Shown here one piece after another: positions 1 to 14,200 of a DNA stretch of 64,000 nt. The notes under the pieces were generated by a model. The model saw nothing but the letters and a program-made list of their open reading frames with translations. It was not told the origin of the DNA and did not search any database. Source of the stretch: Eriocheir sinensis. Lineage: Eukaryota; Arthropoda; Malacostraca; Decapoda; Varunidae. A program made the position numbers and the translations under genes. The stretch lies in the NCBI RefSeq assembly GCF_024679095.1, contig NW_026111622.1:1-64000 (forward strand). The letters are read 5' to 3'. Every line of letters begins with the position of its first letter. The stretch's first letter is position 1.

Positions 1-194
1 ATAAAAAAGGTATACAAAATACACATAAAATAATGTAAACTCGTATCAAAATAAATAAACAAATACTAATAAAGAATGTGTATTGCATAAATATAAATAC
101 AAAATACAAATAAAATAACGTAAATTTATATAAAACTATATGCAACAACACACAAAAGTAAGTCAAATTGTGTGAAAATAGATATACAATATAC
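1..194 (-). repeat. 46-bp AT satellite block 1 (minus orientation, cut by window edge)
   Basis: Tandem monomers with the A-rich strand on top. The block begins inside an array, so it continues left of the window. It closely matches 61,499-61,693 in the same orientation, including the run AACTCGTATCAAAATAAA. It ends at a switch centred on the palindromic hexamer ACATGT (192-197). No gene is seen; the bottom strand is open in all frames only because the monomer lacks stops. Confidence 0.85.
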
Positions 195-845
195 ATGTGT
201 ATTTTGTATAATGAATTTCATACTAATTGAACGTATTTTTGTTTATTTTTTAATATATTTTCATACAAATTTTCGTTATTTTATGTGTATTTTATATATT
301 ATTTTCTACAAATATACGTTCTTTTATCTGAATTTGTTTCTTGAATTTGAAACAATTTACCTTATTTTGTATATCTATTTTCATACAAATTAAAACACTT
401 CTGTGTATTTTTGTATATAGTTTATATAAATTTACGTTATTTATGTATTTTGTATAATTTATATTTATACAAATACACATTCTTTATTGGTATTTTGTAT
501 ATTTATTTTGATACAATTTACATTATTTTATGTGTATTTTAATATACATTTTTATACGTATCTAAATCATTTTATGTGTATTTTGTATATATATTTTTAT
601 AGAAATCTACGTTATTTTATGTGTATTCGTATATATATTTTGAAACAAATTTACATTGTTTTATATGTATTTAGCATATCTATTTCAATACAAATCTACC
701 TTATTGTATGTGTTTTTTATATATTTATTTTAATTCAAATTTAATTTTTTTATGTGTATTTTGGTATATATATTTTTATAAATAAAAAAAATGCGTTATT
801 TTATGAGTATTTTGCCTCTTTATTTTCATACAAATTTACATTATC
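195..845 (+). repeat. 46-bp AT satellite block 2 (plus orientation)
   Basis: About fourteen monomers with the T-rich strand on top. Recognisable variants occur in order: one with TTCATACAAATTTTCGTTAT, one with ACACATTCTTTATTGG, the GTATTCGTATATATATTTTG variant near 621-642, and the variant with GCCTCTTTATTTTCATAC at the end. The block is the left arm of a palindrome whose right arm follows immediately. The 73- and 85-codon open frames here are satellite translation, not genes. Confidence 0.85.
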
Positions 846-1527
846 GTATCAAAATAAATACACAGAATATTAATAAAATAATGTAAATTTGTATGAAAAT
901 AAAGAGGCAAAATACCCATAAAATAACGCTTTTTTTTAATATATTTACCAAAATAAACATAAAAAAATCAAATTTGTATTAAAATAAATATATAAAAAAC
1001 ACATACAATAAGGTACATTTGTATTGAAATAGATATGAAAAATAAATATAAAACAATGTAAATTTGTTTTTAAAAATATATATACGAATACACATAAAAT
1101 AACGTAGATTTCTATAAAAATATATATACAAAATACACATAAAATGAAGTAAATACGTATAAAAAAATGTATACAAAATACACATAAAATAATGTTAATT
1201 CATATCAAAATAAATAAAAAAATACCAATAAAAGAATGTATATTTGTATAAATATAAATATACAAAATACACATAAAATAACGTAAATTTATATAAAACT
1301 ATATACAAAAATACGCAAGTATTTTAATTTGTATAAAAATAGATATACAAAATAAGGTAAATTCCTTTCAATTTCAATATACAAAAATCAGATAAAAGAA
1401 CGTATATTTGTAGAAAAAATAAATATACAAAATACACTTAAAATAACGAAAATTTGTATGAAAATATATAAAATAATAAACAAAAATAGTTTCAATTTGT
1501 ATGAAAATAAATATACAAAATACACAT
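846..1527 (-). repeat. 46-bp AT satellite block 3 (minus orientation)
   Basis: This is the reverse complement of block 2 with scattered differences, forming a fold-back about position 862. The unpaired centre is about 35 bp (845-879) and contains CGTATCAAAATAAATACAC. It also matches 38,425-39,118 directly. It ends at ACATGT (1524-1529), the same kind of switch as at 194. Confidence 0.85.
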
Positions 1528-3996
1528 GTATTTTGTATATCTATTTCACATATTAATTACTTTTGTGTATTTTTGCATATAGTTATATAAAAATTTACGT
1601 TATTTTATTTGTATTTTGTATATTTATATTTATACAATACACATTCTTTTATTAGTATTTTGTTTATTTATTTTGATACGAGTATACATTATTTTATGTG
1701 TATTTTGTATACTTTTTTTATACGTATTTATTTCATTTTATGTGTATTTTGTATATTTATTTTCATAGAATTCTATGCTATTTATGTGAATTCGTATATA
1801 TTTTTTGAAAAAAAAAAACTTTTTTTTATATGTATTTTGCATATCTATTTCAATACAAATTTACCTTATTGTATATGCATTTTGTATATTTATTTTAATA
1901 CAAATTCAAATATTTTATGTGCGTCTTGGTATATATATTTTTATAAAAAAATACGTTATTTTATGGGTATTTTGCTTCTTAATTTTCATACAAAATTTAC
2001 ATTATTTTCTTAATATTCTGTGTATTTATTTTGATACGATTTTATATTATTCTGTTTGTGTTTTGTATATATTTTTTTATACATATTTACAATATTTAAT
2101 GTGTATTTTTTATATATATTTTATACCAATTTACGTTATGTTAAGTGTATTTGTTTATATATTTTCATTCAAATTTACATTATTTTATGTGTACTTTGTA
2201 AATGTATTTCAATGCAAATTTACCTAATTTTATGTGTATTTTGTATATTTATTTTCATACAAATTAAAATTATTTTTGTGTATTTTTGTATATAGTTTTA
2301 TACAAATTTAGGTGATTTTATGTGTATATTGTATATCTATTTTCATACAAATACACATTCTTTTATTGATATTGTGTTTATTTATTTTGACGCGAATTTA
2401 CATTATTTAATGTGTTTTTTATAAATATATTTTTATACGTGCTTACATCATTTGATGTGTATTTTGTATATATTTTTCTATAGAAATCTACGTTGATTTA
2501 TGAGTATTCGTATATAGATTTTGAAATAAATTTACACTTTTTTTATGTGTATTTTGCATATTTTTTCAATACAAATTTACCTTATTGTATATGCATTTTG
2601 AATATTAATTTTAATACAAATTTAATTATGCTATGTGTATTTTTGTATATGTATTTTTATAAAAATATGCTTTATTTTATGGGTATTTTTATACGTATTT
2701 ACTTAATTTTATGTGTATTTTGTATATATATTTTTATAGAAATCTACGTTATTTTATGTGTATTCGTATATATTTTGAAACAAATTTACATTGTTTTATA
2801 TGTATTTTTGCATATCTCTTTCAATACAAGTTTACCTTATTGTATGTGAATTTTGTATATTTATTTCAATACAAATTTAAATATTTTATGTGTATTTTGG
2901 TATATATGTTGTTATTAGAAATGCGCTATTTGATGGGAATTTTGCATCTTTATTTTCATACAAATTTACATTATTTTATTAATATTCGGTGTATTTATTT
3001 TGTTACGATTTCACATTATTCTATTTGTTTTTTGTATATATTTTTTTTATACATATTTACATTATTTAATGTGTATCTTGCATATATATTTCATACAAAT
3101 TTATTATCTATTATTTATTTTCATGCAAATACACATTCTTTCATGATATTTTGTTTATTTATTTTGACACGAATTTACCTAGATATGTATTTTGTATATA
3201 TATTTTTATACGTTTTTACATAATTTCATGTGTATTTTGTATATATATTTCTATAGAAATCTACGTTATTTGATGTGTATTCGTATATATATTTTGAAAC
3301 AAATTAACTTTATTTTATATGTATTTTTGAATATCTCTTTCAATACATATTTACCTTACGGTAAATGCATTTTGTATATTTATTTCAATACAAATTTAAA
3401 TATTTAAAGTGTATTTTGGTATATATATTTTTATAAAAAATGCGCTATTTTATGGGAATTTTGCATCTTTCTTTTCATACAAATTTACATTATTTTATTG
3501 ATATTCTGTGTTTTTATATTGATAGGATTTTACATTATTCTATTTGTTTTTTGTATATATTTTTTTATACACATTTACATTATTTAATGTGTATCTTGCA
3601 TATATATTTTATATAAATTTACGTTATTTTAAGTGTATTTGTTTATATATTTTCATTCAAATTTATATTATTTTATGTGTATTTTTATATGTATTTCAAT
3701 ACAAATTTACCTATTTTTTTGTGTATTTTGCATATTTCTTTTCATACAAATTTTAAATATTTTTGTGTATTTTTGTATATAGTTTTATACAAATTTAGGT
3801 TATTTTATGTACGCATTTACATTATTTAATGTGTGTTTTGTATATATATTTTTATGCAAATTTACTTTATTTTATGTGCATTTTTGTACATATATTTTTT
3901 TTGAAATTTGCGTTATTTTATGTGTATTTGTATATGTTTTCTCATACAAATTTACATTATTTTATTGCTATTTTGTTTATTTATTTTGATACGAAT
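1528..3996 (+). repeat. 46-bp AT satellite block 4 (plus orientation)
   Basis: About 53 monomers with the T-rich strand on top. The GTATTCGTATAT variant recurs near 1794, 2506, 2763 and 3279, so the higher-order order is irregular. The block matches 39,119-40,786 directly but holds about 0.9 kb extra (about 2,880-3,800) that is missing there. Open frames of 118-170 codons are read-through of the stop-free monomer strand. It ends at the recurring junction TACGAATGAAAATAGATATA. Confidence 0.85.
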
Positions 3997-4508
3997 GAAA
4001 ATAGATATACAAAATATACATAAAATAAACTAAATTTGTATTGAAATATATATACAAAATACATAAAATAATGTAAATTTGTATCAAAATATTTTAACAG
4101 ATGCGCATAAAATAACGTAAATTTGTTTTAAAATATACAAAATACACATTAAATAATGTTAATATGTATAAAAAAATATATACAAAACACAAATAGAATA
4201 ATGTAAAATCGTATCAAAATAAATATACAGAATATTAATAAAACAATGTAAATTTGTATGAAAATAAAGATGCAATATACCCATTAAATAACGCATTTTT
4301 TTATAAAAATATATATATATAACAAAATACACATGAAAAAATTAATTTGTATTAAAATAAATATACAAAATACACATACAATAAGGTAAATCTGTATTGA
4401 AATTGATATGCAAAATACATATAAAACAATGTAAATTTGTTTCAAAATATATATACGAATACACATAAAATAACGTAGATTTGTATAAAAATATATATAC
4501 AAAATACA
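3997..4508 (-). repeat. 46-bp AT satellite block 5 (minus orientation)
   Basis: About eleven monomers with the A-rich strand on top, matching 40,787 to about 41,425 directly. It ends at ACATGTGCATTTTGTAT near 4507, where the homology partner changes from the 41-kb region to the 20.87-kb region. That marks a chimeric breakpoint with palindromic microhomology. Confidence 0.82.
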
Positions 4509-7500
4509 TGTGCATTTTGTATATTAATTTTAATACAAATTTGATTAATCTATGTGTATTTTTGTGTATGTAATTTTATAAAAATATGCTTTATTTTATG
4601 GGTATTTTGCATCTTTATTTTCATACAAATTTACATTATTTTATTGATATTCTGTGTATTTATTTTGATATGATTTTACATTATTATATGTGTATTTTGT
4701 ATATATATTTTATATAAAATGTATTTGTTTTCATTTCATACAAATCTACATTATTTTATGTGTTTTTTATACATGTATTTAAATACAAATTTAACTAGTT
4801 ATATGTGTATTTTGTATATCTATTTTGTATGTATATTTTCATAGAAATTTACTCTATTTTATGAGTATTCGTATATATATTTTGATACAAATTTACATTA
4901 TTAATGTGTATTTTGCATATCTATTTCAATACAAATTTACTTTATTGTACGTGCATTTTGTATATTTATTTTAATACAAATTTAATTATTTTATATGTAT
5001 TTTTGTATATATATTTTTATGCAAATATGCGTTATTATATTAATATTTTGCATCTTTATTTTCATACAAATTTACAATATTTTATTGATATTCTCTTTAT
5101 TTATTTTGATACGATTTAACATTATTCCATGTGTTTTTTGTATATATATATATATATATTTTTATACATATTTACATTATTTAATGTTCATTTTGTATAT
5201 ATATTTCATGCAAATTTACATTATTTTATGTGTATTTGTTTATATATTTTCATATATATTTAAATTATTTTATGTGTATTTTGTATATACATTTTCATAA
5301 AAAAAATTACGTTATTTTATTGTGTGTATAAGTATATATTTTGATACAAATTTTATACAAATTCATGTTATTTAATGTGTATTTGTATATATATTTTCAT
5401 ACAAATTTATATTATTTTATGTGTATTTTTTCATATATTTCATTACAAATTTACCTTATTTTATGTTTATTTTGTATATTTATTTCATTCAATTTTAAAT
5501 TATTTTATGTGTATATTTGTATTTGTATTCAGGTTATTTTATGTGTATTTTGTATATATATTTTCATCCAAAATTACATTATTTTATTGGTATTTTCTTA
5601 ATTTAATTCGATACGAATTTAGATTATTTCATAGGTATTTTGTATACATATTTTTATACTAATTTACATTATCTAAAGTGTGTTTTGTATATATATTTTT
5701 ATGCAAATTTATTTTATGTTCGTTTTTTTACATATATTTTTATAGAAATTTGCGTTATTTTATGTATATAGTTTTATATAAATTTACGTTATTTTATGTG
5801 CATTTTGTATATTTATATTTATACAAACATACATTCTTTTAATGGTATATTGTTTATTTACATTTATACGAATTTACATTATTTTATGTGTATTTTGTAT
5901 ACATTTCTTTAATTGTATTTACTTAATATTATGTGTATTTTGTATATGTATTTTTATAGAAATCTACGTTATTTTATGTGTATTCGTATATATATTTTGA
6001 AACAAATTTACATTATTTTAAATGTATTTTGCATATCTATTTCAATACAAATTTACCTTATTGTATGTGCATTTTGTATATTTATTTTAATACAAATTCA
6101 AATATTTTATGTGTATTTTGGTATCAATAATTTTATAAAAAATGCGTTATTTTATAGGTATTTTGCATCTTAATTTTCATACAAATTTACATTATTTTAT
6201 TAATATTCTGTGTATATATTTTGATACGATTTTACATTATTCTATTTGTGTTTTGTATATATTTTTTTATACATATTTACATTATTTAATGTGTATTTTG
6301 AATATATATTTCATACAAATTTACGTTATTATATTTGTATTTGTTTATATATTTTCTTTCAAATTTACATTATTTTATATGTATTTTGTATATGTATTTC
6401 AATACAAATTAACCTAATTTTATGTGTATTTTGTATATTTCTTTTCATACAAATTTAAATTATTTTTGTGTATTTTCGTATATAGTTTTATACAAATCTA
6501 GGTTATTTTATGTACGCATTTCCATTATTTAATGTGTGATTTGTATATATATTTTTGTCCAAAGTTACTTTATTTTACGTTCATTTTTGGACATATATTT
6601 TTATAGAAATTAGCGTTATTTTATATGTATTTGTATATGTTTTCTCATACAAATTTACATTATTTTATTGATATTTTGTTTATTTAGTTTGATACGAATT
6701 ACATGATTATATGTGTATTTTGTACATATTTTTTATACGTATTTACTTCATTTTATATGTATTTTGTATATATATATTTATAGAAATCTACGTTATTTTA
6801 TGTGTATTCGTATACATATTTTGAAACAAATTTACATTGCTTTATATGTATTTTGCATATCTATTTCAATACAAATTTACCTTATTGTATGTGTTTTTTA
6901 TATATTTATTTTAATACAAATCTAATTTTTTTGTGTATTATAAATTTAAATATTTTATATGTATTTTGGTATATATATTTTTATAAGAAATGCGCTATTT
7001 CATGGGAATTTTGCATCTTTATTTTCATTCAAATTTACATTATTTTATTAATATTCGGTGTATTTATTTTGATACGATTTTAAATTATTGTATTTGTTTT
7101 TTGTATATATATATTTTTTATACATATTTACATTATTTAATGTGTATCTTGCATATATATTTCATACAAATTTATTATCTATTATTTGATTTCATACAAA
7201 TACACATTCTTTTCATGATATTTTGTTGATTTATTTTGACACGAATTTACATTACTTAATATGTATTTTGTATATATATTTTTATACGTATTTACATAAT
7301 TTCATGTGTATTTTGTATATATATTTCTATAGAAATCTACGTTATTTTATGTGTATTCGTATATATATATTTTGAAACAAATTTACATTTTTTTATATGT
7401 ATTTTTGAATATCTCTTTCAATAAAAATTTACCTTACTGTATATGCATTTTGTATATTCATTTCAATACAAATTTAAATATTTTATGTATATTTTGGTAT

Positions 7501-7967
7501 ATATATTTTTAGAAAAATTGCGCTATTTTATGGGAATTTTGCATCTTTCTTTTCATACAAATTTACATTATTTTGTTGTTATTCTCTGTATTTATTTTGA
7601 TACGATTTTACATTATTCTATTTCTTTTTTGTATATATATTTTTTTAGTACACATTTTCATTATTTAATGTGTATCTTGCATATATATTTTATACAAATT
7701 TACGTTATTTAAGTGTATTTGTTTATATATTTTCATTCAAATTTACATTATTTTATGTGTATTTTGTATATGTATTTCAATACAAATTTACCTAATTTTA
7801 TGTGTATTTTGTATATTTCTTTTCATACAAATTTTAATTATTTTTGAGTATTTTTGTACATAGTTTTATACAAATTTAGGTTATTTTATGTACGCATTTA
7901 CATTATTTAATGTGTTTTGTATATATATTTTAATGCAAATTTACTTTATTTTATATGCATTTTTGTA
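4509..7967 (+). repeat. 46-bp AT satellite block 6 (plus orientation)
   Basis: About 75 monomers. The GTATTCGTATATATATTTTG variant recurs near 4868, 5984, 6806 and 7350 (spacings about 1116, 822 and 544 bp), showing a loose higher-order cycle. The part 4,511-6,745 is a direct copy of 20,869-23,105 and 56,936-59,165. A short TA tract of about 20 bp lies at 5140-5159. No coding signal beyond satellite read-through. Confidence 0.85.
4511..6745 (+). repeat. Segmental copy C1 (also at 20,869-23,105 and 56,936-59,165)
   Basis: It begins TGCATTTTGTATATTAATTT and stays collinear with 20,869 onward (offset about 16,360) until TTGTACATATTTTTTATACG near 6,740, after which the two diverge. Shared rare variants include TTCTTAATTTAATTCGATAC and TTTCTCATACAAATTTAC. 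Confidence 0.75.
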
Positions 7968-8340
7968 AGTTTGTATTGAAATAGATATGCAAAATACATA
8001 TAAAACAATGTAAATTTGTTTCAAAATATATATACGAATACACATAAAATAACGTAGATTTCTATAAAAATATATACAAAATACACATAAAATGAAATAA
8101 ACACGTATAAAAAAATGAATACAAAATACATATAAAATAATGTAAAATCGTATCAAAATAAATAAACAAAATGCCAATAAAAGAATGTGTCTTTGTATAA
8201 ATATAAATATAGAAAATACACATAAAATATCGTAAATTTGTATAAAACTATATACAAAAATACACAGAAGTAATTAAATTAAATAAATGTTAAATAATGT
8301 AAATGCGTATAAAAATATATATACAAAGTACATAAAATAA
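7968..8340 (-). repeat. 46-bp AT satellite block 7 (minus orientation, short)
   Basis: About eight inverted monomers between two long plus blocks. It carries the bottom-strand GTATTCGTATATATATTTTG variant near 8,040. Both edges are abrupt: the left edge joins ...TTTTTGTAAG to TTTGTATTGAAATAG, and the right edge joins CATAAAATAA to TACAAATTTAATTATT. Confidence 0.8.
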
Positions 8341-9030
8341 TACAAATTTAATTATTTTATGTGTATTTTTGTATATGTATTTTCATAAAAAAATGCTTTA
8401 TTTTATGAGTATTTTGCATCTTATTTTCATAAAAATTTACTTTATTTTATTGATATTCTGTGTATTTATTTTGATACGATTTTACGTTATTCTATGTATA
8501 TTTTGTATATATATTTCATACAAATGAACGTTATTTTATGTGAATTTGTTTTCATTTTATACAAATTTACATTATTTCATGTGTATTTTGTACATGTATT
8601 TAAATCCAAATTTAACTAATTATATGTGTATTATGTATATCTATTTTTATACAAATCGAAAATAATTTTGTGTATATTAGTATATATTTTTATTCAAATT
8701 TTCGTAATTTTATGTGTATTTTGTATATTTATTTTCCTACAAATATATTTTCTTTTATCGCAATTTTGTTTATTTATTTTGATACGAATTTTCATTATTT
8801 TAGGTGTATGTGATATATGCATTTTTATACTTATTTACATAATTTTATATGTATTTTGAATATATATTTTCAGAAATTTACTCTTTTATGTGTATTCGTA
8901 TATATATTTTGAAACAAATTTACATTATTTATGTGTATTTCGCATATCTATTTCAATACAGATTTTCTTTATTGTATGTACCTTTTGTATATTTATTTTG
9001 ATACAAATTTAATTATTTTATGTGTATTTT

Positions 9031-9237
<207 letters not shown>

Positions 9238-11028
9238 GTATTTTCATACAAATTTACATTATTTTATTGATAGTCTGTTTATTTATTTTGATACGATTTT
9301 ACGTTATTCTGTGTATTTTGTATATATATTTTTAGACATATTTACATTATTTTGTATATATATTTTATGGAAATTTACGTTATCTTATATGTATTTGTTT
9401 ATATATTTTCATACAAATTTACATTATTTTATGTGTTTTTTGTATATGTATTTCAATAAAAATTTGCCTAATTTCATGTGTATTTTGCATATCTATTTTC
9501 AAACAAATTAAAATTATTTCCTGTGTATTTTTGTATATATTTTTATACAAATTTTTGCTATTTTATTTGTATTTTGTATATATATTTTCCTACAAATATA
9601 CATTCTTTTATAGGAAATTTTGTTTATTTATTTTGATACGAATTTACATTATTTTATGTGTATTTTGTATATATATTTTTCTATGTATTTACATTATTTT
9701 ATGTGTATTTTGTATATATATTTTCATAAAAATTTACGTTATTTTATTGTGTGTATTCGTGTATATATTGATACAAATTTACTTTATTTTATGTGTTTTT
9801 TGCATATCTATTTCAATAAAATCTACCTTATTGTATGTGTATTTTGTATATTTATTTTAATACAAATTTAATTATTTTATGTGTATTTTAATATATATAT
9901 TTTTTAAATGTGAGTTATTTTATGTGTATATTGCATCTTTAATTTTAAAAATTTTTACATTACGTACATATGTGTTATACGTATTTACATTATTTAATGT
10001 GCATTTTGTTTATATATTTTTATACAAATTTACGTTACTATATGTGTATTTGAATATATATTTTGATACAAATTTACATTATTTTATGTATTTTCTATAT
10101 TTATTTCAATTCAAGTTTTGCTTATTTTATGTCTTTTGTATATCTATTTTCATACAATTTTTTTTTTGTTTATTTTTGGGTATGGTTTTATACAATTTTA
10201 CGTTATTTTACGTGTATTTTGTATATTTATATTTATACAAGTGCACATTCTTTTATTGGCATTTAGTTTATTTATTTTGATACGAATTTACATTATCTTT
10301 TGTGTATTTTGTATACATTTTCTTATACGTATTTACTTCATTTTATGTGTATTTTGTATATATATTTTCATAGAAATCTACGTTATTTTATGTGTATTCG
10401 TATATATATTTTGAAAGAAATTTACATTGTTTTATATGTATTTTGCATATCTATTTCATTACAAATTTACCTTATTGTATGTTCATTTTGTATATCTATT
10501 GTAATACAAATTTAAATATTTTATGTGTATTTTGGTAAATATATTTTCATAAAAAATGCGTTGTTTTATGGGTATTTTGCATCTTTATTTTTATACAAAT
10601 TTACATTATTTTATTAATATTCTGTGTATTTATTTTGATACTATTTTACATTATTCTATTTGTCTTTTGTATATATTTTTTTATACATATTTACATTATT
10701 TAATGTGTATTTTATATATATATCTCATACAAATTTACGTTTTTTTAAGAGTATTTGTTTATATATTTTCATACAAATTTACATTATTTTATGTGTATTT
10801 TGTATATGTATTTCAATACAAATTTACCTAATTTAATGTGTATTTTGTATATTAATTTTCATACAAATTTAAATTATTTTTTGTGTATTTTTGTATAGAG
10901 TTTTATACAAATTTACAGTATTTAATGTGTATTTTGTATATCTATTTTCATACAAATACACATTCTTTTATTAATATTTTGTTTATTTATTTTGACACGA
11001 ATTTACATTATTTAATGTGTATTGTGTA

Positions 11029-11242
<214 letters not shown>

Positions 11243-14200
11243 ATTTATTTTGATACGAATTTACATTATTTTATGTGTATTTTGTATATGTATTTTTCTA
11301 CGTATTTACATTATTTTATGTGTATTTTGTATATATATTTTCATAAAAATTTACGTTATTTTATTGTGTGTATTTGTATCTATTTTGATACAAATTTACA
11401 TTATTTTATGTGTATTTTGCATTTCTATTTCAATATAAATTTACCTTATAGTATGTGTATTTTGTATATTTATTTTAGTACAAATTTTATTATTTTATGT
11501 GTATTTTTGTATATATTTTTTTTAAATATGAGTTATTTTGTGTGTATTTTCTATATATATTTTCATTCAAATTTAATTACTTTTGTGTATTTTTGTATAT
11601 ACTTTTATATCAATTTACGTTATTTTATGTATATTTTGTATATTTATATTTATACAAATACACATTCTTTTATTGGTGTTTTGTTTATTTATTTCGATAC
11701 GAGTTTACATTCTTTTATGTGTATTTTGTACACATTTTTTTTATACGTATTTACTTCATTTTATGTGTATTTTGTATATATATATTTTTATTGAAATCTG
11801 CGTTATTTTATGTGTTTTCGTATATATATATTTTGAAACAAATTTACATTGGTTTATATGTATTTTGCATATCTATTTCAATACAAATTTACCTTATTGT
11901 GTGTGCATTTCGTATATTTATTTTAATACAAATTCAAATATTTTATGTGTGTTTTGGTATATATATTTTTATAAAAAATGCGTTATTTTATGGGTATTTT
12001 GTATCTTTATTTTCATTCAAATTTATATTATTTTATTAATATTCTGTGTATTTATTTTGATACGATTTTACATTATTCTATTTGTGTTTTGTATATATTT
12101 TTTTTATACATATTTACATTATTTAATGTGTATTTAGTATATATATATATTTCATACAATTTTACGTTATTTAAAGTGTATTTGTTTATATATTTTCATT
12201 CAAACTTACATTATTTTATTTGTATTTTGTATATGTATTTCAATACAAATTTGCTTAATTTTATGTGTATTTTGAATATCTATTTTCGAACAAATTTAAA
12301 TAGTTTTTGTGTGTTTTTGTATATATTTTTATACAAATTTTAGTTATTTTATTTGTATTTTCTATATATATTTTCCTACAAATATACATTCTTTTATTGG
12401 AATTTTATCTATTTATTCTGATACGAATTTACTTTATCATATGTTTATTCTGTATATGTATTTTTCTTCGTATTTACATTATTTTATGTGTATTTTGTAT
12501 ATATATTTTCATAAAAATTTACTTTATTTTATTGTGTATATTCGTATATAATTTGATACAAAATTTATACAAATTCATTTTATTTTATGTGTATTTGTAC
12601 ATAATATATTTTCATACAAATCTACATTATTTTATGTGCATTTTTACATATATTTCATTACAAATTTACCTTATTTTATGTTTATTTTGAATATTTACTT
12701 CCTTCAATTTTAAATTATTTTATGTGTATGTATGTATTTGTATTTAGGTTATTTTATGTGTATTTTCTATATATATTTTCATCAAAAGTTACATTATTTT
12801 ATTGGTATTTTGTTAGTTTAATTCGATACGAATTTAGATTATTTCATAGGTATTTTGTATACATATTTTTATACGCATTTACATTATTTAATGTGTGTTT
12901 TGTATATTTATTTTTATGCAAACTTACTTTATTTTATGTGTATTTGTATAAATATAAATATACAAAATGCACATAAAATAAGGTAAATTTATGTAAAACA
13001 ATATACAAAGATACACAAAAGTAATTAAATTTGTATGAAAATAGATATACAAAATACACACAAAATAAGCTTAATTTGAATTGAAATATATGTACAAAAT
13101 ACATCAAATAAAGTAAATTTGTATCAAAATATTTTTACAAATACACTTATAATTGCGTAAATTTTATGTAAAAATATATAAACAAAATACACATTAAATA
13201 ATGTAATTACGTATAAAAAAATATATACGAAATACACATATAATCATGTAATTCGTATCAAAATAAATAAACAAAATACCAATAAAATAATGTAAATTTT
13301 TATGAGAAAACATATACAAAATACACATAAAATAAATAAATTTCTATAAAAATATATGTACAAAAATGCACATAAAATAAATTTCCATTAAAAAATATAT
13401 ACAAAACACACATTACATAACGTAAATGAGTATAAACATATGTATACAAAATACCTATAAAAAATCTAAATTCGTATCGAGTTATATAAAGAAAATACCA
13501 ATAAAATAATGTAATTTTGGATGAAAATATATATAGAAAATACACATAAAATTACGTAAATACAAATACAAATATACACTTAAAATTATTTAAAACTGAA
13601 TGAAATAAATATACAAAATAATCATAAAATAAGGTAAATTTGTAATGAAAAATATGTAAAAATACACGTAAAATAATATAAATTTGCATGAAAATATATA
13701 TACAAATACACATAAAATAACATGAATTTGTATAAAATTTGTATCAAAATAAATAGGAATACAGACAATAAAATAATGTAAATTTTTATTAAAATATATA
13801 TACAAAATACACATAAAATAATGTAAATACGTAGAAAAATATATATACAAAATACACATAAAATAATGTAAACTCGTATCAAAATAAATAAACAAAATTA
13901 TAATAAAAGATTGTATATTTGTAGGAAAATATATATACAAAATACAAATGAAATAACTAAATTTTGTATAAAAATAAATACAAAAATATACAAAAATAAC
14001 TTAAATTTCTTTAGAAATAGATATACAAAATAAACATAAAGTTAGGCAAATTTGTATTGAAATACATATACAAATACACATAAAATAATGTAAATTTGTA
14101 TGAAAATATATAAACAAATAGTCATAAAATAACGTAAATTTGGATAAAATATATATACAAAAAATACATTAAATAATGTAAATATGAATAAAAATATATA

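Larger units (their letters stand above)
1..1712. repeat. Palindrome (fold-back) at left edge of window
   Basis: Positions 1-844 and about 880-1,712 are reverse complements with scattered differences, around a 35-bp centre. Both arms include the ACATGT switch (194 and 1,527). The pairing reaches base 1, so the palindrome probably continues outside. Left arm content equals 61,499-62,351; right arm content equals 38,425 onward. Confidence 0.8.
845..4508 (+). repeat. Segmental copy B1 of 38,425-41,425
   Basis: Starting exactly at the palindrome centre, this stretch follows 38,425 onward in the same orientation, with both shared switches (1,527/39,118 and 3,996/40,786). It has 0.9 kb more than its partner in the 2.9-3.8-kb part and no TA array at the position of 40,009. 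Confidence 0.75.

Noticed and set aside
1..1712. The palindrome as a missed-adapter (fold-back read) artefact
   Set aside because: The arms differ by substitutions and indels, and each arm matches a different distant region better than its partner in places. An artefact would give identical arms.
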